A stretch of DNA of 64,000 nucleotides from Pseudomonas sp. NBRC 111124 (GCF_001320245.1 NZ_BCBA01000009.1:1-64000); one strand, 5' to 3'; shown: positions 45,795 through 55,235, counted from the first letter of the stretch. Notes: a model not told the origin generated them from the sequence alone. Made by a program: numbers and translations.

Positions 45795-46874
45795 ATGAAA
45801 AGAACCTCGAATCCCTTGCGCTTCGACCGTATTTTCTACGCGGTTTCCACGTCGATGCTTCTGGCAACCCCGGTGGAAACTTTCGCGTTCGAACTGCAGG
45901 ACGATCCGATCTCCCCCAGCTACCTGCAACAACCGACGATGCCGACCTTGTCGCTCGACCCGGTCAGCGCCAGCGGCCTGAACATGGGTACGCTGAACGC
46001 CTTCAGCGAGAAGATGAGCGAGCGGCATAGCCTGCCGGCCCCCGACCTGATGGGCGGCCAGTGGGCACAGTTTTTCCCTGGTGCCACACCGCAGCCTGGC
46101 GCGCGGACGCCAGAGCAGCTGGAAGCCCCCAGCCAGCAACTGATGATCGGCCCGGACCTGTTCGTACGTGAAACCGCCGATGGCAACGTCCACCGTGCGG
46201 GGATATTCGTGGGCCACAACAATCTGCAAAGCAGCTTCAATGGAGTACGGCCGTTGCTGGGCGACAAGCAGCGCAACGCAGTCAACCTCAGTGGCGAAAG
46301 CCTGGGGGTATTCTGGAGCATGACCCATGAGCGAGGCTGGCACCTGGATGCCGTGGCCATGGGCTCACGCATCGAGGTGATGGGCCGCGGCGACAGTGGC
46401 CAACGCCTGAATGACAGCGGCCATGCGATGACTTTTTCGGTAGAGGGCGGTTACCCGATCGGCCTGGGTGGCGGCTGGGTGATCGAGCCCCAGGCGCAAT
46501 TGATCAACCAGCAATTCTTCCCAGGTAACCAGGTGCAGGCGGAGACCTTGCAGGCCTTCGATAGCCAGCCCAGCTGGAGCGGCCGGGTCGGCGCCAAACT
46601 GTCCGGGCGCTATGAGGTGAAAGGCATGCCGATCGAGCCCTATGTGCGGACCGACGTCTGGTATGACTTCAACGACACCAGCGATGTGAAGCTGGACCAG
46701 GTCGACAAGATCTCCAGCTCGCGCTATTCGACCACGGTGGAACTGGGCTTGGGGTTGGTGGCACGGGTGACACCCAAGGTGGCGCTGTTCGTCAGTGCCG
46801 ATTACAGCAGTGATGTGGATGGCAACGACCTCAACGGACTGATAGGCAGCCTTGGGGTGCGGATGCGGTGGTAG
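45795..46874 (+). CDS. Autotransporter-type outer-membrane beta-barrel protein without passenger
   Basis: A 359-residue protein with an N-terminal signal-like segment (RFDRIFYAVSTSMLLATPVETFA). A linker of about 75 residues is rich in Pro, Ser, Gln and Asp. A C-terminal region from about residue 115 shows alternating amphipathic strands (HRAGIFVGHNN, GWVIEPQAQLINQQF, YVRTDVWYDF, VALFVSADYS) and ends in an aromatic GVRMRW, as autotransporter barrels do. There is no passenger domain, so it may be a remnant, a pore or an anchor for a separate partner. The unusual leader hairpin upstream suggests post-transcriptional control. Confidence 0.75.
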   Translation: MKRTSNPLRFDRIFYAVSTSMLLATPVETFAFELQDDPISPSYLQQPTMPTLSLDPVSASGLNMGTLNAFSEKMSERHSLPAPDLMGGQWAQFFPGATPQPGARTPEQLEAPSQQLMIGPDLFVRETADGNVHRAGIFVGHNNLQSSFNGVRPLLGDKQRNAVNLSGESLGVFWSMTHERGWHLDAVAMGSRIEVMGRGDSGQRLNDSGHAMTFSVEGGYPIGLGGGWVIEPQAQLINQQFFPGNQVQAETLQAFDSQPSWSGRVGAKLSGRYEVKGMPIEPYVRTDVWYDFNDTSDVKLDQVDKISSSRYSTTVELGLGLVARVTPKVALFVSADYSSDVDGNDLNGLIGSLGVRMRW

Positions 46875-46880
46875 GCAGGT

Positions 46881-46960
46881 CTGGCCTCTTCGCGGGTGAA
46901 CCCGCTCCCACAGCTACTGCACAGCCCTTGAGGTGGGTGCAGTACCCGCGAAGAGGCCAG
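46881..46960. repeat. REP pair (inverted)
   Basis: Perfect 17-base arms, CTGGCCTCTTCGCGGGT and ACCCGCGAAGAGGCCAG, at 46881-46897 and 46944-46960, with GCTCCCACAG between. It lies between the convergent barrel gene and glgB and may serve as a shared transcript end. Confidence 0.75.
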
Positions 46961-46968
46961 CACAGGCA

Positions 46969-49179
46969 TCAGGCTGGCTTCATCACCAATACCCCAAGCG
47001 GCGGCAGGTTCAGCGCCAGTGACAACGGCTGCCCATGGCTGGCTACATTGTCACTCTCTACCGCTCCCAGGTTGCCGACGTTCGAGCCCGCATACAGCTC
47101 GGCATCGCTGTTGAGCAACTCTTGCCAGCGTTCCCCGAACGGTACGCCAATCCGGTACCCCTCGCGCGGCACCGGGGTGAAATTGGCGACCACCAGCAGC
47201 GGCTCGCCGTGGCTGCTCCAGCGCAACCAGGCATACACACTGTTGCGCGCATCATCGCCGACCAGCCATTGGAAGCCCTGAGGCTGACAGTCCTGTTCAT
47301 GCAGCGCTGGCAGGTCCCGGTACAGGCGATTGAGGTCGCCGACCAGGCGCTGCACGCCTTGGTGCTCGGGATACTGCAGCAGGTACCAGTCCAGCTGGTG
47401 GTCGTGATTCCACTCACGCCACTGGCCGAATTCGCAGCCCATGAACAACAGTTTCTTGCCCGGGTGGGTCCACATGAAGGTCAGGTAGGCGCGCAGGTTG
47501 GCGAACTTCTGCCAGCGGTCACCGGGCATCTTGTCGATCAGCGAGTGCTTGCCGTGCACCACCTCGTCGTGGGAGATCGGCAGGATGAAGTGCTCGGAAT
47601 AGGCATAGATCAGGCCGAAGCTCATCTCGTTGTGGTGATAGGTGCGATGCACCGGATCGTTCTGGATGTAATGCAAGGTGTCGTGCATCCAGCCCATGTT
47701 CCACTTGTAGGCAAAGCCCAGGCCGCCCTGCTCTGTCGGCTGGCTCACGCCCGGCCAGGCGGTGGACTCTTCGGCGATGATCAGCGCACCCGGTGCCTCA
47801 TGGGCGGCGACACCGTTGAGGTGGCGGATGAAGTCGATGGCCTCGAGATTTTCGCGCCCGCCATGGCGGTTGGGTACCCATTCACCGGCCTTGCGCGAGT
47901 AGTCGCGGTACAGCATCGAGGCCACCGCATCGACGCGCAAGCCGTCGATGTGGAAGTGCTTGAGCCAGTGCAAGGCCGACGCCATCATGAAACCACGCAC
48001 CTCGTTGCGCCCGAGGTTGTAGATCAGCGTGTTCCAGTCCTGGTGATAGCCTTCGAGCGGGTTGTCGTACTCGTACAGCGCAGTGCCGTCGAACCGGGCC
48101 AGGCCGTGTTCATCGGTGGGGAAATGCGCCGGCACCCAGTCGAGGATCACCCCGATGCCACCCTGGTGGCAGGCATCGATGAATGCCGCGAAGTCTTCAG
48201 GGCTGCCGTAGCGCGCGGTCGGCGCGAACATCGACAGCGGCTGATAGCCCCACGAGCCACCGAACGGGTGCTCCATGATCGGCAGCAGCTCGATATGGGT
48301 GAAGCCCAACTGCTGCACGTAAGGCACCAGGCGTTCGGCCAGTTCACGCCAGTTGTAGTAACGCGACACTTCACCCAGCTCGTCGAGCTCGCATTGCCAG
48401 GAGCCGGGGTGCAGTTCGTAGATCGACAGCGGCGCACTGTAGGCATGGCGCTGGGCGCGATGTTCCATCCACTCATGGTCGCGCCACTCGTGGCTCAGCT
48501 CTGCGGTCACCTTCGATGCGGTGCTCGGCGGCAGCTCGGTGGCGCGGGCCAGCGGGTCGGCCTTCAGCGGCAGGATGCCGTCCTTGCCGAGCACCTCGAA
48601 TTTGTAAGTCTCGCCCACACCCAGGCGCGGCACGAACAACTCCCACACCCCGGCGCTGTGGCGCAGGCGCATGGGATGACGGCGGCCGTCCCAATTGTTG
48701 AAGTCACCCACCACCGACACCCGGCGCGCATTCGGCGCCCACACCGAGAAGCACACGCCGTCGATGCCATCGACCTGGATCGGTTGCGCACCGAAACGCC
48801 CGGACAAGTCGCGGTGGTTGCCTTCGGCGAACAGGTAGAGGTCCATGTCGCCCAGTTGCGGGCCGAAGCTGTAGGGGTCTTCGGTCACCTGCTCGCCACC
48901 GGCCCAGCCGATCTGCAGCCGGTACGGCTGTGCTTGATCGAGGTGCGCGGTGAACAGGCCGGGCAGGCTACCCTGCACCATCTCGGCAAGGATGCGCCCA
49001 TCATGGCGCGCCAGCACCCGTACATTCAGTGCAGTCGGCAGGAAGGCACGGACGAACACGCCGCCCTGCCCGTCGTCGTGGGGGCCCAGCACTGCAAATG
49101 GATCGGCGTGCTCGGCGCGGGCCAGGGCATCCAGGTCCCGTTGCCGAAGGCCGCCGTTTTCACGCGTGGTTGCATTCAT
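46969..49179 (-). CDS. glgB: 1,4-alpha-glucan branching enzyme GlgB (GH13_9)
   Basis: A 736-residue enzyme inserting alpha-1,6 branches. Two N-terminal CBM48/N1 domains (about 25-125 and 130-230; [13 protein letters not shown]) precede the barrel with nucleophile Asp417 ([17 protein letters not shown]), acid Glu470 ([13 protein letters not shown]) and the third acid in [11 protein letters not shown]. Its ATG follows the treS stop with no spacer (TAGATG), so the two are translationally coupled. It branches the polymer made by GlgE. Last gene of glgE-treS-glgB. Confidence 0.95.
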   Translation of the reverse strand: MNATTRENGGLRQRDLDALARAEHADPFAVLGPHDDGQGGVFVRAFLPTALNVRVLARHDGRILAEMVQGSLPGLFTAHLDQAQPYRLQIGWAGGEQVTEDPYSFGPQLGDMDLYLFAEGNHRDLSGRFGAQPIQVDGIDGVCFSVWAPNARRVSVVGDFNNWDGRRHPMRLRHSAGVWELFVPRLGVGETYKFEVLGKDGILPLKADPLARATELPPSTASKVTAELSHEWRDHEWMEHRAQRHAYSAPLSIYELHPGSWQCELDELGEVSRYYNWRELAERLVPYVQQLGFTHIELLPIMEHPFGGSWGYQPLSMFAPTARYGSPEDFAAFIDACHQGGIGVILDWVPAHFPTDEHGLARFDGTALYEYDNPLEGYHQDWNTLIYNLGRNEVRGFMMASALHWLKHFHIDGLRVDAVASMLYRDYSRKAGEWVPNRHGGRENLEAIDFIRHLNGVAAHEAPGALIIAEESTAWPGVSQPTEQGGLGFAYKWNMGWMHDTLHYIQNDPVHRTYHHNEMSFGLIYAYSEHFILPISHDEVVHGKHSLIDKMPGDRWQKFANLRAYLTFMWTHPGKKLLFMGCEFGQWREWNHDHQLDWYLLQYPEHQGVQRLVGDLNRLYRDLPALHEQDCQPQGFQWLVGDDARNSVYAWLRWSSHGEPLLVVANFTPVPREGYRIGVPFGERWQELLNSDAELYAGSNVGNLGAVESDNVASHGQPLSLALNLPPLGVLVMKPA

Positions 49180-52100
49180 CTATGACTCTCCCCAGGTACT
49201 GATCAGTCCATGCAGGCCATGCAAAGGCACGGCCAGCCAACTTGGACGGTTTTCGGCTTCGTATGTGATTTCGTAGGCGGCTTTTTCCAGGCAGAACAAT
49301 TCCAGTGCGGCGCGCTCGCCCTCGGCCTGTTGCCAGGCGTGGGGCATGGCGGCGGTGGCCAGGCCATAAGCTTCGACGAAGGCATGCCGCGACTGGTGCA
49401 GGTACTGCCGGGCAACACGTTGCCGGGCTTGCCGCGCGGGGCCGGAAAGGTCCACCGCAGACGCGCTGCGCAAGATCATCGCAGCAGCATAGTCGAAGGA
49501 TCGCAACACGCCGCTGACATCCTTGTACGGGCTGTGTTTGGCCCGGCGCTCGTCCAGCGGGCGGGCCGGTTCGCCCTCGAAGTCGATCAGGTAGGCATCG
49601 CCCTGCACTACCAGCACTTGCCCCAGATGCAGGTCACCGTGCACGCGCATCAACAGGCCGCCCTGAGCCTGTTCGGCGAGCCTGGCGATGTGCTGGGCGA
49701 GGCCGTCACGCTGCTGTTGCAGGTCGTCGACCTGGGCCTGGCTATCGCTGTCGAGGTGTTCACGGTGCTGAGCCAGCAGGTCGAGGGCGTGGTTCAGTTC
49801 GGCACTGATCTGCGTAATCCAGCGCTCGCTGTCTGCGCTGTCGCTGGGGCGTGGCTGGAAGGCTTCATCATCGGTCGGGGCCGCCAGCAGCAGGTGCATC
49901 TCGCCCAGGCGCTGACCGAGCAATGTGGCAAAGCCGCTCAGTTCGGCCAGCGCGTCGGTGTGTGCCTCGGCGTCGACGCTGTTCGGCTCCATCTCGTCGC
50001 GAATGGCTCGCTCCAGGGTGTTCTGGGTCCAGGCCCAGGCATCGCCCTGATTGTTCAGGTAACCCTGGGCGATCATCAACAGGTGCGGTGCGCCCTGCTC
50101 GTCGACGCGGCTGACCCACGCCAGCAACGGCGAGATATTGGCGAAGCCAGCGGCGGTGAGGTAGGCGCTCATTTCCAGTTCCGGGTGAATGCCCGGGTTG
50201 ACCCGACGGATCAGCTTGAGCACCACGCGGTCGCCGATCACCACCGAGCTGTTGGACTGCTCGGCGCTGAGGTAGCGCACTTCACTTTCCTCGTTCAACC
50301 CCAGGCCGGCCAGCTGAGCTGTGGATTCGAAGCGCAGTTCGCCCTCGCCGTTGCCGCAAGGCAAACGCATGCCGTCCTGGCAGGCGCGCAGCACCGCACG
50401 GATGAACGGCTCCAGGACGAAGGCATCGGTGATCAGGCCAACCTGACGGCCACGGCGTACCCGCGACAGCGCCAGCTGCTGCGGCAGCGCCGTGTTGATC
50501 TGCTCTTCCGGCAACAGGCCGAACGGCAGCTGGTACTGGTTGGCCACGCCGTCACTGAGCACTTCGATCTCGCTGAGCAGCACCGGCGTGGTGGCGGTGC
50601 CGAAGCGCACGCCGTAGCGCAGGCGCACCTGGTCGATCGGGCCTTCCTTGCCGGCGAACCAGCGGCGCTTGGGCAGGTATTGCGGCAGGATGGTCTGGTG
50701 AAGGGTGTCGCTGGAGGGGGCCTCGAGCAGTTCTTCCATGCGTTTGCGCAGCACTAACGTGGTCAATTCCGGCAACCCCTCGGTAGCTTGGATGTGCCAA
50801 CTGGGCATGCGGTCGTGGGCAGCCAGCAGGAACCAGTAAAAGGCATAGGGCGGCAAGGTCAGCAGGAACGGCAGCTGGCCGATCGGCGGGAAGGCGCTGC
50901 CACCGAGCATCTCAACCGGCACTTTGCCTGCGTATTGCGACAGTTCGAGCTCGGCAGCCTGGGCGGCGCGGGAAACGTTGGCGACGCAGAGAATCACCTC
51001 CGTGTTGCCGTCGGCGTCCGTGTACTCGCGGATATACGCCAGGATCCGCCGGTTGCTCGGCGTCAGCGTGCGCAGGCTGCCGCGGCCGAAAGCCTTCTGC
51101 TGCTTGCGCACTGCCAGCAGCCGGCGGTTCCAGTTCAGCAACGAGTGCGGGTCGTGGGCCTGGGCTTCGACGTTGACGGTCTGGTAGCCGTACAGCGGGT
51201 CCATGATCGGCGGCAGCACCAGGCGTTGCGGGTCGGCCCTGGAGAACCCGCCGTTGCGGTCCGGCGACCACTGCATCGGCGTGCGCACGCCATCACGGTC
51301 GCCGAGGTAGATGTTGTCGCCCATGCCCAGTTCGTCGCCGTAATACAAGGTCGGCGTGCCGGGCATCGACAGCAGCAGGCTGGTGAGCAGTTCGATGCGC
51401 CGGCGGTCACGCTGCAACAGCGGCGCCAAACGCCGACGGATGCCGAGGTTGATGCGCGCACGACGGTCTTCGGCGTAGTAGTTCCACAGGTAGTCGCGCT
51501 CGCGGTCGGTGACCATCTCCAGCGTCAGCTCATCGTGGTTGCGCAGGAAGATTGCCCACTGGCAGTTGGCCGGGATTTCCGGGGTCTGGCGCAGAATGTC
51601 GGTGATCGGGAAGCGGTCTTCCATGGCCAGGGCCATGTACATGCGCGGCATCAGCGGGAAGTGGAAGGCCATGTGGCATTCGTCGCCCTCACCCTCGCCG
51701 AAGTACGGGCGAGTGTCCTCGGGCCACTGGTTGGCCTCGGCCAGCAGCATACGGTCGGGGTAGTTGGCGTCGATCTCGGCGCGGATCGCCTTGAGTACCG
51801 TGTGGGTTTCCGGCAGGTTCTCGTTGTTGGTGCCGTCGCGCTCGATCAGGTAGGGGATGGCGTCCAGCCGCAAGCCATCGACGCCCAGGTCGAGCCAGAA
51901 CCGCATCACCCCGATCACCGCCTTGAGCACCTGCGGGTTATCGAAGTTGAGGTCCGGCTGGTGGGAATAGAAACGGTGCCAGAAGTACTGGCCGGCGACC
52001 GGGTCCCAGGTCCAATTCGACTTCTCGGTGTCGAGGAAGATGATCCGCGTACCGTCATACTTCTGGTCATCGTCCGACCACACGTAGAAGTCCCGCGCCT

Positions 52101-52497
52101 TGCTGCCGCGCTTGGCATGGCGGGCGCGCTGAAACCACGGGTGCTGGTCACTGGTGTGGTTGATGACCAGTTCGGTGATCACCCGCAGGCCGCGCTTGTG
52201 CGCCTCGGCGATGAAGCGCCGGGCGTCGGCCATGCTGCCGTAATCCGGATGCACAGCTTTGTATTCGGCGATGTCGTAACCGTCGTCGCGCCGTGGCGAG
52301 GGGTAGAACGGCAGCAGCCAGAGGGTGTTGACGCCAAGCTCGGCAATGTAGTCGAGCTTGCTGATCAGGCCAGCGAAATCGCCGATGCCGTCGTTGTTCG
52401 AATCGAAGAACGATTTGATATGCAGCTGGTAGATCACGGCGTCCTTGTACCACAGTGGGTCATCGATGAACGCTGCCGGGCGGGACCGCTTGGCCAT
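49180..52497 (-). CDS. treS: Fused trehalose synthase-maltokinase (TreS-Mak/Pep2)
   Basis: An 1105-residue fusion. The N-terminal GH13_16 part (about 1-545) interconverts trehalose and maltose: nucleophile Asp212 (DGLRLDAIPYLIERDG), Glu254 (MLLAEANQW) and LRNHDELTLEM. The C-terminal part (about 570-1105) is a maltokinase making maltose-1-phosphate, with the phosphotransferase loop MRVHGDLHLGQVLV and the metal site AYLIDFEGEP. The fusion hands maltose directly to the kinase, and the product feeds GlgE. The fused form is common in pseudomonads. It is 15 bp after glgE. Confidence 0.95.
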   Translation of the reverse strand: MAKRSRPAAFIDDPLWYKDAVIYQLHIKSFFDSNNDGIGDFAGLISKLDYIAELGVNTLWLLPFYPSPRRDDGYDIAEYKAVHPDYGSMADARRFIAEAHKRGLRVITELVINHTSDQHPWFQRARHAKRGSKARDFYVWSDDDQKYDGTRIIFLDTEKSNWTWDPVAGQYFWHRFYSHQPDLNFDNPQVLKAVIGVMRFWLDLGVDGLRLDAIPYLIERDGTNNENLPETHTVLKAIRAEIDANYPDRMLLAEANQWPEDTRPYFGEGEGDECHMAFHFPLMPRMYMALAMEDRFPITDILRQTPEIPANCQWAIFLRNHDELTLEMVTDRERDYLWNYYAEDRRARINLGIRRRLAPLLQRDRRRIELLTSLLLSMPGTPTLYYGDELGMGDNIYLGDRDGVRTPMQWSPDRNGGFSRADPQRLVLPPIMDPLYGYQTVNVEAQAHDPHSLLNWNRRLLAVRKQQKAFGRGSLRTLTPSNRRILAYIREYTDADGNTEVILCVANVSRAAQAAELELSQYAGKVPVEMLGGSAFPPIGQLPFLLTLPPYAFYWFLLAAHDRMPSWHIQATEGLPELTTLVLRKRMEELLEAPSSDTLHQTILPQYLPKRRWFAGKEGPIDQVRLRYGVRFGTATTPVLLSEIEVLSDGVANQYQLPFGLLPEEQINTALPQQLALSRVRRGRQVGLITDAFVLEPFIRAVLRACQDGMRLPCGNGEGELRFESTAQLAGLGLNEESEVRYLSAEQSNSSVVIGDRVVLKLIRRVNPGIHPELEMSAYLTAAGFANISPLLAWVSRVDEQGAPHLLMIAQGYLNNQGDAWAWTQNTLERAIRDEMEPNSVDAEAHTDALAELSGFATLLGQRLGEMHLLLAAPTDDEAFQPRPSDSADSERWITQISAELNHALDLLAQHREHLDSDSQAQVDDLQQQRDGLAQHIARLAEQAQGGLLMRVHGDLHLGQVLVVQGDAYLIDFEGEPARPLDERRAKHSPYKDVSGVLRSFDYAAAMILRSASAVDLSGPARQARQRVARQYLHQSRHAFVEAYGLATAAMPHAWQQAEGERAALELFCLEKAAYEITYEAENRPSWLAVPLHGLHGLISTWGES

Positions 52498-52512
52498 GTG
52501 CGACTCCTTGCC

Positions 52513-54531
52513 CTATCGGGCCTTGCTGATGCGCCAGATGCCGAATGGCAGGTTCCACGGCTCGATGCGCATCCACTGGGTCTTGCCGTACCAGGACCAG
52601 CGATGGCCGCTCATCAAGTCTTCACCGTGGGTTTCGGCATTGTCATCCAGGCCCAGTTCCCACAGAGGCAGTTCAAAATGCGCTTCCTGGGCGTTGTGCG
52701 GATCGAGACTCACGGCAATCAGGATGTAGTTGTCGCGCTCAGGCGTGCGTTTGGCGAAGTACAGGATGTTGTCGTTCCAGCAGTTGAAGAACGCTACGCC
52801 AAGGTGGGTCTGCAGCGCTGGGTTCTGGCGACGGATGCGATTGAGCTGGGCAATCTCGGCGATGATGTTGCCCGGCTGGGTGAAGTCCCTGGGGCGGATT
52901 TCGTATTTCTCCGAGTCCAGGTACTCCTCCTTGCCCGGCAGCGCCGCGCTCTCGCACAGCTCGAAGCCGCTATACATGCCCCACAGCCCAGAGCCCATGG
53001 TCGCCAGCGCCGCCCGGATAAGAAAACCGGCACGGCCGTTGTACTGCAAGAAATACGGGTTGATGTCCGGCGTGTTAACGAAGAAATTCGGCCGGTAGCA
53101 TTGGCTCCACGGCGGCTGGTTGAGCTGCTCGAAATACTCGCGCAACTCTTGCTTGGTGTTGCGCCAGGTGAAGTAGGTATAGCTTTGGGCGTACCCGACC
53201 TTGCCCAGGCGCGCCATCATCGCTGGCTTGGTGAAGGCTTCGGCGAGGAAAATCACGTCGGGGTATTGAGCACGTACATTGGCGATCAGCCATTGCCAGA
53301 AGGGCAACGGCTTGGTGTGCGGGTTATCGACACGAAAGGTCTTCACCCCCTCCTCGACCCAGCCGATGATCACGTCACGCAGGGCCAGCCACAGGCTGGG
53401 TACCGCGTCGGGCGCATAGAAATCGACGTTGACGATGTCCTGATATTTCTTCGGCGGGTTTTCCGCGTAACGAATGGTGCCGTCCGGCCGCCAGCTGAAC
53501 CAGCCAGGGTGCTCGGTGAGCCAGGGGTGGTCCTGGGAACACTGGATGGCGAAATCCAGGGCGATCTCCAGGCCGTGCTGGGCGGCGGCAGACACCAAGC
53601 GACGAAAATCATCGCGGCTGCCCAGCTGCGGGTGGATCGCGTCATGGCCACCTTCCGGACTGCCGATCGCGTAGGGGCTGCCCGGGTCGCCGGGCTGGGC
53701 TTGCAAGGCATTGTTACGGCCTTTGCGGTGCTTGCTGCCGATGGGGTGGATCGGCGGAAAATACAGCACGTCAAAGCCCATGTCGCGGATCATCGGCAGG
53801 CGCTGGTGCACGTCGTTGAAAGTGCCGTGGCGCTCAGGGCTGTCGGTGATCGAACGCGGGAACAGTTCGTACCAACTGGCGAACTGCGCAGCCGGCCGGT
53901 CGACATCCAGCGGGAATTCTATGCTGCGGGTCAGGTAACTACGGTGCTCGGCCTCGGCCATCAGCCGCGACGCTTCGGCGCCCAACAATAGCGCCACCTG
54001 GTCATCGACTTGCAGTTCACCCAGTTGCTGTTGCAAGCGCTGCAGTTCGTCGCGAAGCACGCCTTCACTGAGTTCCATGCCTTTGCCAAGCATCAGCCGG
54101 CCTTCTTCGAGCTCCAGCGTGACGTCGACGCCAGCTTGGTACTTCTTCTCCAGATCATGGCAATAGGTGGCGAACGGATCGATCCACGCCTCGATGCTGA
54201 ACACGTGCGGGCCGATCTCCGTGGGCGTGAACTCGGCCAACCACAAATCGTTGCCCGGCGACTGCATGGGCACGCAATGCACCCGGCGGCTCTGTACCTC
54301 ACGCCAGTTCAGCACCACCGCCATGCGGTCATGGCCGTCGGTGTAGACCTTGCTGCTGACCGCCACCGGCTGACCACTGATGGCCTTGGTCGCGAAGGCG
54401 CCGGCATCGAGCACCGGCTGGGTATCTTCGATGACGATACGTGGCGCCAGTAGCGCCTGGGACAGGCTAATGGCCTGTTCCGGGTGATCATTGGCCGTGG
54501 GCGCACTTTCAAAGGGCTCGTTACGTGACAT
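52513..54531 (-). CDS. glgE: Alpha-1,4-glucan:maltose-1-phosphate maltosyltransferase GlgE (GH13_3)
   Basis: A 672-residue enzyme extending alpha-glucan by maltosyl units from maltose-1-phosphate. An N-terminal beta domain and helical insert (about 90-190) precede the barrel. The nucleophile is Asp402 in TFRVDNPHTKPL, the acid Glu431 in FLAEAFTKP, with DVLYFPPIHPIG and QDIVNVDFYAPD as family markers. It heads glgE-treS-glgB, the GlgE pathway converting trehalose to branched glucan. A good AlgU-type promoter sits just upstream (54566-54594). Confidence 0.94.
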   Translation of the reverse strand: MSRNEPFESAPTANDHPEQAISLSQALLAPRIVIEDTQPVLDAGAFATKAISGQPVAVSSKVYTDGHDRMAVVLNWREVQSRRVHCVPMQSPGNDLWLAEFTPTEIGPHVFSIEAWIDPFATYCHDLEKKYQAGVDVTLELEEGRLMLGKGMELSEGVLRDELQRLQQQLGELQVDDQVALLLGAEASRLMAEAEHRSYLTRSIEFPLDVDRPAAQFASWYELFPRSITDSPERHGTFNDVHQRLPMIRDMGFDVLYFPPIHPIGSKHRKGRNNALQAQPGDPGSPYAIGSPEGGHDAIHPQLGSRDDFRRLVSAAAQHGLEIALDFAIQCSQDHPWLTEHPGWFSWRPDGTIRYAENPPKKYQDIVNVDFYAPDAVPSLWLALRDVIIGWVEEGVKTFRVDNPHTKPLPFWQWLIANVRAQYPDVIFLAEAFTKPAMMARLGKVGYAQSYTYFTWRNTKQELREYFEQLNQPPWSQCYRPNFFVNTPDINPYFLQYNGRAGFLIRAALATMGSGLWGMYSGFELCESAALPGKEEYLDSEKYEIRPRDFTQPGNIIAEIAQLNRIRRQNPALQTHLGVAFFNCWNDNILYFAKRTPERDNYILIAVSLDPHNAQEAHFELPLWELGLDDNAETHGEDLMSGHRWSWYGKTQWMRIEPWNLPFGIWRISKAR

Positions 54532-54565
54532 CGACCTTGCTCCCTCAGGCTGGTGGCGGTAAGGG

Positions 54566-54594
54566 TTCAGAGCCGGGCACAGGCACAGGGGTTC
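54566..54594 (-). promoter_or_regulatory. Candidate AlgU (sigma-22) promoter of glgE-treS-glgB
   Basis: On the minus strand: GAACCC, 17 bases, then TCTGAA. The -10 TCTGA is a perfect match to the AlgU consensus and the -35 keeps GAAC. Transcription would begin about 30 nt upstream of the glgE start, an ideal placement. Confidence 0.5.
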
Positions 54595-54671
54595 AAAAAA
54601 TTGAGCGAACGGTAGCTGCCAGCGGTCAGAGCCTGCAGCACCTCTTCAATTCACCCATGCGAGGTCAGGCC

Positions 54672-54833
54672 ATGAACATCCCGATTCCACCGGAAACTCC
54701 AGATCCGAACATAGACGACCCGAGCCTGCCGCCGCCCGTGCCGCAGGACGACCCGGACGAGTTGCCGATCAAGCCGACCATGCCGCCGACGGTGGGGGAT
54801 CCGCCGAGTGATGATCCTCCGGTGAAGGCTTAA
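54672..54833 (+). CDS. Small acidic proline-rich protein
   Basis: A 53-residue protein composed mostly of Pro, Asp and Glu (IPPETPDPNIDDPSLPPPVP, then DDPDELPIKPTMPPTVGDPP), without hydrophobic segments; presumably disordered. It is divergent from glgE and 138 bp from the promoter described there. The ATG at 54672 has a GAGGTCAGG ribosome site. The composition is too biased to be a random frame and similar short proteins exist in pseudomonads; function unknown. Confidence 0.6.
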   Translation: MNIPIPPETPDPNIDDPSLPPPVPQDDPDELPIKPTMPPTVGDPPSDDPPVKA

Positions 54834-54849
54834 GGGTAGACCACCGCAC

Positions 54850-54866
54850 CTGATATTTTTGCCAGT
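54850..54866. promoter_or_regulatory. 17-bp upstream element, copy 1
   Basis: CTGATATTTTTGCCAGT, ending 58 bp before the start of the gene at 54924. Two more copies stand before the genes at 55310 and 55786 at nearly the same distance. A shared promoter or operator element is the simplest reading. Confidence 0.55.
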
Positions 54867-54910
54867 TGGCAAGGCAGGCCCAGTGCGCAACGCTAGGCCT
54901 GCCTTGCCAA
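54866..54910 (+). promoter_or_regulatory. Perfect 15-bp inverted repeat next to the ribosome site of the 54924 gene
   Basis: TTGGCAAGGCAGGCC (54866-54880) and GGCCTGCCTTGCCAA (54896-54910) with a 15-base loop; the second arm ends two bases before TGGAGAAG. It may be an end-of-transcript hairpin of the proline-rich gene or a structure that controls translation of the next one. Confidence 0.5.
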
Positions 54911-54923
54911 TTGGAGAAGCATC

Positions 54924-55235
54924 ATGCGTATCAGCCTCGACGACATTATAGAAATCATCAAAAAGATGAGCCCCAACCTGCAGATCAAAGCAGAGACTCG
55001 ACTCAGTGACATCGAAATTGACATGAGCCAGTTCAGCGACTGTTGTGATGAGTACTTAAACCAAACCCTTGATGAACTGGAAGCGTCGATTCAACCTAAG
55101 AGCGCTCAGTACTCAAACGATCAGTACTTAAAAGCATTCTTCACCGAGCTTGAACAGCTCGATGGCAATGACCTACAAGATGTTACGGATGTCCATGGCA
55201 TTGCGGAAAAGCTAGCCCCCCCGCTTTACGACTGA
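54924..55235 (+). CDS. Acidic ACP-like small protein (no phosphopantetheine serine)
   Basis: A 103-residue acidic helical protein. SLDDIIEIIKKMSP at the start and TRLSDIEIDMSQF (26-37) resemble acyl carrier protein helix I and the loop before helix II, but the DSL serine is replaced (D33-M34). The later LDGNDLQDVTDVHGIAEKL is like the closing ACP helix with its valine-rich start. I read it as a degenerate member of the carrier-protein fold, by eye only. The DNA is AT-rich. It is followed by two further ACP-like genes and a true ACP. Function unknown; an unrelated helical fold is possible. Confidence 0.6.
   Translation: MRISLDDIIEIIKKMSPNLQIKAETRLSDIEIDMSQFSDCCDEYLNQTLDELEASIQPKSAQYSNDQYLKAFFTELEQLDGNDLQDVTDVHGIAEKLAPPLYD

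Noticed and set aside
47035..49185. Plus-strand frame opposite glgB
   Set aside because: Mirror of a well-defined gene with all catalytic residues; composition of a shadow frame.
50788..53991. Very long open frame on the plus strand (over 1000 codons)
   Set aside because: It is fully antisense to treS and glgE, whose motifs are unambiguous. Its product is rich in Arg, Gln, Val and His without any domain, as expected from the complement of GC-rich coding DNA.
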